Shown: positions 58,853 through 64,000 of the stretch, piece by piece
How positions within the stretch are numbered: position 1 is the first letter of the stretch
How the letters are laid out: every line of letters begins with the position of its first letter
Position numbers and translations under genes: made by a program
Notes under the pieces: generated by a model
Told to the model about the DNA's origin: nothing
The model's input: only the letters and a program-made list of their open reading frames with translations
Databases searched by the model: none
NCBI RefSeq assembly: GCF_003573695.1
Contig: NC_039363.1
Span: 152,366,826 to 152,430,825, forward strand
Length of the DNA: 64,000 bases
Direction: 5' to 3'
DNA from: Papaver somniferum
Taxonomy: Eukaryota; Streptophyta; Magnoliopsida; Ranunculales; Papaveraceae

Positions 58853-61717
58853 TTAACTTCCCTTAGGCTGCTTCGGCGGCTTCGGAGGCTTCTTGTAACA
58901 GGTAGGATTCGTACATGTTTGCTTATTATGATGACCAAGCTCAAAACAATTACCACAGCGAATAGCTCTCCTGGGAGGCTTCTCATATCTGCTCAAATGC
59001 CTATTAGCTTGTGGTCTCCCTGGCGGCCTCCTAACATCAGGTACATCGATAATATCATTACCTTCATAAACTTCAGGCCTGTTATAGTTCGGAATAGGAT
59101 GAATTGCATGACTGTAGGCATTATTGAAGTATGAAGTAGTGAAATAAGGTTCAACAAAATCATATGGATTAGAACCATACATTGTTATCGATGCGAAAGC
59201 ATGCACACATGGAAACCCATAGACGTGCCACCTCTGACAGGTACATGTCCTTGCCACAAGGTTAACACTATGAGAACTGTCCCCTCCTTCCACTTCATAA
59301 ACATGAGTATCGGACTGTATAACCAGCCAGGTTAAACCCCCATCAATAAGACCCTTTATCTTATTTTCATTCTTCGGTGTGAGAATTGTTATGAAACTAT
59401 TACCCGTATTCCGCCTTTCTGACATCATACTCATCACATCCTTCCTTATCTGATCCATAAGAGCATTTGCAGGGAGATTCTTGTGTACCTTCATCCAACT
59501 ATTGAAGGATTCAGCAAGAGTATAAGATGTCCTACCATACCTACAACCCTGGAAAAAGGCATTTGACCACTTCTCTGGAGGGATATCTTCAATATAGTCG
59601 GCAACCCAACCACAACCAAGACCCCTAATAGTAGCGATGGCAGTTTGGAAACCTTCGCGACTAAGAGCATAAGCAGCAGCTTGAAATGAATCAATAACTG
59701 CACCATACCTTTCGTCAGATGCATTAATAGGTAAGTTCATCTTAAGATGATAATATCAGAAACTATGGAAGGCTCCAGGAAAGTAAAATGGAATCGCTCT
59801 CTTTAATCCTTCTGCACGATCAGATAAAAATGTGATTGGCCTTTGATCATGATCAAGAACATTACTCAAATTCCTCATGAACCATTCCCAGTTATCATTA
59901 TCTTCACCAGGTACCAGGGCCATGGCTAGTGGGAAGAAGCCTGCACAGAAAAAAAAATATAAAATCAAGCCAGCGTCTACATGAAGTATGTGCAGTAAAA
60001 AAATGCATAAGACATTATGCATCTAAACTAAATAATGCATAAGACATTATGCATCTAAAACAAAAAATAATGCATAACCAGAAAAGTGAAAACAAATAAT
60101 GCATAATGTCTTATGCATCTAAACTAAATGATGCATAATACATTATGCATGTGCATAAAAAGGATGCATAAAATCAATAAGTGAAAACCATAATGCATAA
60201 GACATTATGCATCTAAACTAAATAATGCATAAGACATTATGCATCTAAAACAGAAATGATGCATAACTAGAAAAGTGAAAACAAATAATGCATAATGTCT
60301 TATGCATCTAAACTAAATGATGCATAAGACATTATGCATGTGCATAAAAAGGATGCATAAAATCAATAAGTGAAAACCATAATGCATAAGACATTATGCA
60401 TCTAAACTAAATAATGCATAAGACATTATGCATCTAAAACAGAAATGATGGATAACCAGAAAAGTGAAAACAAATAATGCATAATGTCTTATGCATCTAA
60501 ATTAAATGATGCATAAGACATTATGCATCAAAAATAAATAATGCATGAGACATTATGCACATATATAAAAAGGATGCATTATCAGAAAAATTACCATTTT
60601 CAGCATTGATAGCGGTTGCAGCCATGAGGCATCCTCTATATGTCCCTGTAAGAAAGGTAGCATCGACATAAACCATGGGGCGAAGGTAACGGTAACCATG
60701 GATGCATGCCTCGAAAGCAATAAAAATATGCACAAACTTATTTGAAGGTGCCTCATCTTCTAATTCAGCTGAACTATCCTAGTTCGCTTCAGGTTCATCC
60801 GTTTGAACTTGAAAATCAATCCAACTCCCAGGATTTGTGCTGCGAATGGAATCTACATACCATGAAAGATGCGAATACGACATGGCTTCATCACCAAATA
60901 TATCCTCATACACTTTCTCTCTTCGTTGTAAGCTTGGTAGTATTTCACATTGATCCCGTAGCTAGTTTTGAAAAACTTCGCCAAATCAGATGCTTTGAAA
61001 CTCGGATCACTTCGGATTTCATCCTTGATCAGACTAGAAACAAATTTACTGCTGAGCCTGTGGAAAAGCCTTACAGTTCCAACACCACAGGTATGACTGC
61101 TCTCATATTTTTTTAACCTTAAGCATCCTGTTTTCAACATCAACAGCACAAACCTTATACTCCCAAGGGAAATTTTCTTTTGAGCATTTTGCATAGAACC
61201 TGCTAGGTTCATTCTTCTTATATACAAGAACACGCCCAGCTTTTAACTCGTATTTCTTCACTATGATACGTACCTCTACTACACCTCCAAAAAACACTTC
61301 ACCAACTTCACCAAGTAATTTATCCCAACCTTCAGTCCTAAGAACCTTGTTAACAGGCACAGAACCATCTTCAAGGAAATTCACCATAGCTTGTTCGGGT
61401 TCAGGTTCTATTGCACGACTACTTGAAGCTCTACTACGACTTCTGGAAGAATTACAGCCAACTTCGACAAGTAAATCAAAGCTCTTCTGACCTTTACAGT
61501 GGCAACGAGATACAAAACATTGAAGCAGAATATCAGAATCAACTCGCACAAACTTGCTTCCATCATTAAAGGAAAATCTGACATGATGCGGTAATAAACG
61601 AGTCCAGTTCTGGCAAACGGATATCTTCAAAGACTCCAAAGTTGTGTTGACATCAACAAGATGTGCTAAGAATTCACTGAAGTAGTGAATTACAGCTAGT
61701 GCACTACCAACAGGCAT
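58853..61717 (-). pseudogene. MuDR transposase of the Mutator-like element
   Basis: Exon 1: 61717-60595; intron 60594-59941 (donor GTAATT, acceptor GTGCAG); exon 2: 59940-58853. The N-terminal MuDR region includes KNEPSRFYAKCSKENFPWEYKVCAVD and SSHTCG. The core has Asp in PMVYVDATFLTG, Asp in ITFLSDRAEGL and Glu in YTLAESFNSWM. Next come a SWIM zinc finger (CTCQRWHVYGFPCVH) and a C-terminal CCHC knuckle (CGNCFELGHHNKQTC) with a Lys/Pro-rich end. About 737 codons, normal for this family. Defects: one extra A in a run of seven near 61110 (frameshift), TAG at 60781-60779 and TGA at 59758-59756 (in HSF-stop-YYHLK, usually Cys). Domain content is complete, so this was an autonomous copy not very long ago. 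Confidence 0.88.
59941..60594. repeat. Dyad array filling the transposase intron
   Basis: About 13 units of TGCATAA-GACA-TTATGCA or its inverse TGCATAA-TGTC-TTATGCA, spaced about 30 bp apart. They are organised in a higher-order repeat of 189 bp (GTGCATAAAAAGGATGCATA at 60151 and 60340). Almost the whole 654-bp intron is this array; only the splice ends lack it. Confidence 0.92.
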
Positions 61718-62540
61718 TTTCACCCTGCAAAACACAAAAAAGAAAAAACCAAACATATCTATCCTGCATATTCCTTCACAAAAATTCTTACTCAAAATTA
61801 AAAGATCAAATCAACAACAGCAAACAATCTACATTAACCATAATCAGATGAGAAATCAACATGATATCAAAATTAATAACATATAACAGATCAAAAATAA
61901 GAATGGAAAAACAAATCAAATAAAAAATACAACAGAACAGAAGCAAAACCTAGTAAATTGGTATGTCAACATCGGAACATGAAATCGAAACAAAAAAATT
62001 TAATCGAAAAGATCTACATTGATGTTAACAAATTCAAAACCTGGAAAATAAACAAAAATTCAAAAACAAGCTTAAAAGATCTAAAAAAACGATTCAAAAA
62101 ACTAAATTAAGCTTCGGAAACCTAAAATAATAGATCCTAATCTTACAGAAACTAAAACATATAATCGAATCAAGATTAAAAAAAAATCAGAATCAAAGAT
62201 TGGAATAAAAACGAACGAACCTGAAGCTTTGCTGAGTAAATTGAATCTCTCTCGGTAATCAAGGACAAGTGAGGCTAAAGCTTGTTGAGTAAATTGAATC
62301 AATCTCTCGATAATCAATCTCTCGAAAATAAACAGGATATACTGAAACTGAAAGTGAGGCTAAAATGGGAAATAAAAAAGAAAATAAACGAATTTTGAAA
62401 ACTCTGGGCCTGCAAATAATTTGTTGGCTGCTTTTGGGTGCGCCCGTGAGATTTTGTGAAGGTGGGTTTCATAGTAGGGAAATGTGTAAGAATGGGTCTC
62501 CCTATAGTTTTCACTTTTCTATTATACAGACTGTCTGCTT
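61718..62540 (-). other. Leader and promoter region of the transposase gene
   Basis: On the minus strand an acceptor (TTTTGCAG) lies 7 bp before the ATG at 61717, so the leader contains at least one intron; the AT-rich stretch 61730-62200 is probably that intron. A direct repeat of TTTACTCA(A/G)CAA...AGCTT lies at 62225-62300. No coding frame. Confidence 0.45.
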
Positions 62541-63010
62541 TTTGGTACAATAATGCATTTTGATTTGAGAAAAAAAGACAAAGAAAACAGAAAAGTAGAT
62601 GGGCAAGTGGCGATGGCCGATGGGTGTTTATGGGTATCAGCATCTTTTGTGTGGTGTAGAAAGGTAATCATATCTCTCCCGGTATCTGAAGAAACACTTT
62701 CAAGTTTGAACTATATACATATGGACCAAGTTAGGTCGTGAACTCTCAAGCAAGTCTAGAGTAAAAAACTCTATGTGTATAAATTTAGTTTGTGAATTGT
62801 CAAAAATAGTTTCCGAACAGCCTCAATTTGAACAAAGTTGCAGAACCTGCGTAAGTTCATGAACTGTCTGAAATAGTTTATCAAAAAATCTAGTGCAAAA
62901 AGTATTCAGAAACCTTTCTCTCTTGATTTTGCTAACTTTCTAAAACAGTTCGGTTAGCGAAGTGTCCAAATCAGTCGTGGGCCGGGAGTAATTAAGAGAA
63001 ATATAGTAAG
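62541..63010. other. Non-coding between two transposon regions
   Basis: AT-rich, no gene recognised. Short repeated phrases (AGTTTGTGAATTG, GTTCATGAACTG) occur at 62785-62870. Nothing else supported. Confidence 0.45.
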
Positions 63011-63019
63011 AACGATTTT

Positions 63020-63440
63020 TTGGGGACCAGCCTTTTTTTTAGGGGACCATTGTTTTATTAGGCCACCTTCCCTATACTTATAAGGGGTGTCTTAAAAGGT
63101 GGAGATGACTAGTTTACCGTTTAACTTATAACTCTACCACTTCTCCATCTTCTTCTTCTTCTTCTTCTATTCTATAATTTTTTTTCTTCTATTCTTCATC
63201 AATTTATGATCATCTAAACCTGATCATAAACAAATCTAATCAAAATCATCAAATTTTCATCGTCGTCGATTCATTGAATTTTTATCGTCGATTATCAATC
63301 TTTTGTAAACAAACTCGTCCATAAGTATTTCCCTACAAACCCATTACTTCTAATTCGGTTATTTTCCAATAAACCCTTCACTTTAATTTGATTTTGATTG
63401 CTTCAATCAAATAGAAATCATCAAAATAGGGTTTTAATAG
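63020..63440 (+). other. Possible left end of another Mutator-like element
   Basis: Begins with two GGGGACCA words (63022, 63041) followed by a conserved-looking, GC-richer block, then a CTT-rich leader (63130-63170) typical of a plant 5' untranslated region and TCATCGTCG words. Without the other end I cannot assign it. Offered only because it leads directly into the AACCGAAC array. Confidence 0.25.
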
Positions 63441-63454
63441 GAGTTACAGAGCCA

Positions 63455-64000
63455 TGTTCGGTTAGGCCGATTTTCCAAAAAACCTAGTTTACTAACCGAA
63501 CTTCTTGAAAATGAAGAACACGAAGAACAGTTTGGTTTTATTGGATTTAAAACTAAGTCACCGAACTCTCTGTTCGGTTGTTTCGCAAAAAAACTTAAAA
63601 CTACAAAGTAACCGAACTCCACCCTTATAACCGAAAAAAAAAAAACAAATTCAGTCTAACCGAACTGTGTTGTTGTGGCCACTATGTTGAGTTCCAAAAT
63701 AACCGAACTTAGCCAATAAAGTTCGGTTGTTTCGCAGAAACATTGTAAAATTCCCATGTAACCGAACTCTAGGGTTAAAAACATAGAAAGAATTTTTTTA
63801 TGTAACCGAACCTTACTGTTATTCCCATTGGTTTTATTAGTCTTAAAACCGAACTATGACCTATGAGTTCGGATCGGTCGCAAACATTTTAAAACCTCCA
63901 CGTAACCGAACTCTGGGGTTAAAAACATAGAAAGAATTTATTTGGCTTGTTAGGTTCGGTTGGCTACGCTCTAAGTTCAAGTTTAAGAAACAACCGAACT
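63455..64000. repeat. AACCGAAC / GTTCGGTT word array
   Basis: About 16 copies of AACCGAAC or its inverse GTTCGGTT within 545 bp. A higher-order unit of about 149 bp is visible (GTTCGG followed by GTAACCGAACTC at 63570, 63720 and 63868). The phrase GGGTTAAAAACATAGAAAGAA is shared at about 63773 and 63917. The array runs off the window edge. Confidence 0.88.

Larger units (their letters stand above)
51930..62540. mobile_element. Mutator-like element with Ulp1-like and MuDR genes
   Basis: A plus-strand gene with a C-terminal Ulp1/C48 peptidase (52308-57601) and a minus-strand MuDR transposase gene (61717-58853) face each other tail to tail within 10 kb. Mutator-like elements carrying Ulp1-like genes are known in plants (Kaonashi/KI-MULE). 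I could not find clear terminal inverted repeats or a 9-11 bp target duplication; only weak similarity (CAGGCCCAGAATTA at about 51997 versus CAGGCCCAGAGTTT on the inverse strand at about 62410) links the two sides, so the ends are estimates. The same short dyad repeat fills non-coding parts of both genes, which supports one unit. Confidence 0.65.

Noticed and set aside
51900..62560. Terminal inverted repeats and 9-11 bp target duplication for the Mutator-like element
   Set aside because: Compared both flanks by eye and found only weak CAGGCCCAGA similarity and no matching duplication; boundaries are left approximate.

Overview
The window is plant nuclear DNA, most like a eudicot: AT-rich, with short GT-AG introns, and it carries plant families (a plant MFS carrier, a PLAT/LH2 stress protein) and almost every class of plant transposable element. 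I cannot name the species. No gene in the window looks fully intact. It is best read as an accessory, transposon-dense region with three decayed host loci.

Layout. 1-2.3 kb: 3' end of an LTR retrotransposon (antisense reading frame, polypurine tract, LTR). 2.3-5.3 kb: non-coding. 5.27-15.67 kb: two tandem copies of an MFS transporter gene. Copy A is only a last exon, cut by a 6.0-kb Ty1/copia element (target duplication CATTT) and a 966-bp solo LTR (GATGA). Copy B is a multi-exon pseudogene with a 339-bp internal exon duplication. A tRNA-Phe-like sequence lies between them. 16.4-17.1 kb, minus strand: a two-exon PLAT-domain gene with a frameshift at a TA repeat.

17.7-49.0 kb is one stack of nested insertions, each with matching target duplications. 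Element A is a PIF/Harbinger-type DNA element (15-bp terminal inverted repeats, TAA duplication) carrying Myb/SANT-like, CCHC zinc-knuckle and basic reading frames but no visible transposase. Inside A is B, a non-coding LTR retrotransposon with 3.2-kb LTRs (ATAGG). Inside B's right LTR is C, a 13.5-kb non-coding LTR element (AGGAG). Inside C is D, a 4.05-kb copia element (AAAAT). A separate hAT element E (8-bp duplication GTTGTTAA) sits elsewhere in A. D's LTRs look more diverged than those of C and B, the reverse of simple nesting order; D may have been inside C when C last moved.

49.6-50.2 kb is a 600-bp Harbinger-type non-autonomous element. About 51.9-62.5 kb is a Mutator-like element with a Ulp1/C48-protease-like gene on the plus strand and a MuDR transposase gene on the minus strand, facing tail to tail. 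Both carry stop codons. Their introns and the space between them are filled with 18-bp dyads TGCATAA-N4-TTATGCA, the most striking unexplained pattern here. At the right edge (63.4-64.0 kb) a different word, AACCGAAC, is arrayed in a similar way.

No genes form an operon or pathway; the functional logic is that of mobile elements. Coordinates of LTRs, target duplications and splice sites were read from the sequence. Family names come from protein motifs and could not be checked by database search.
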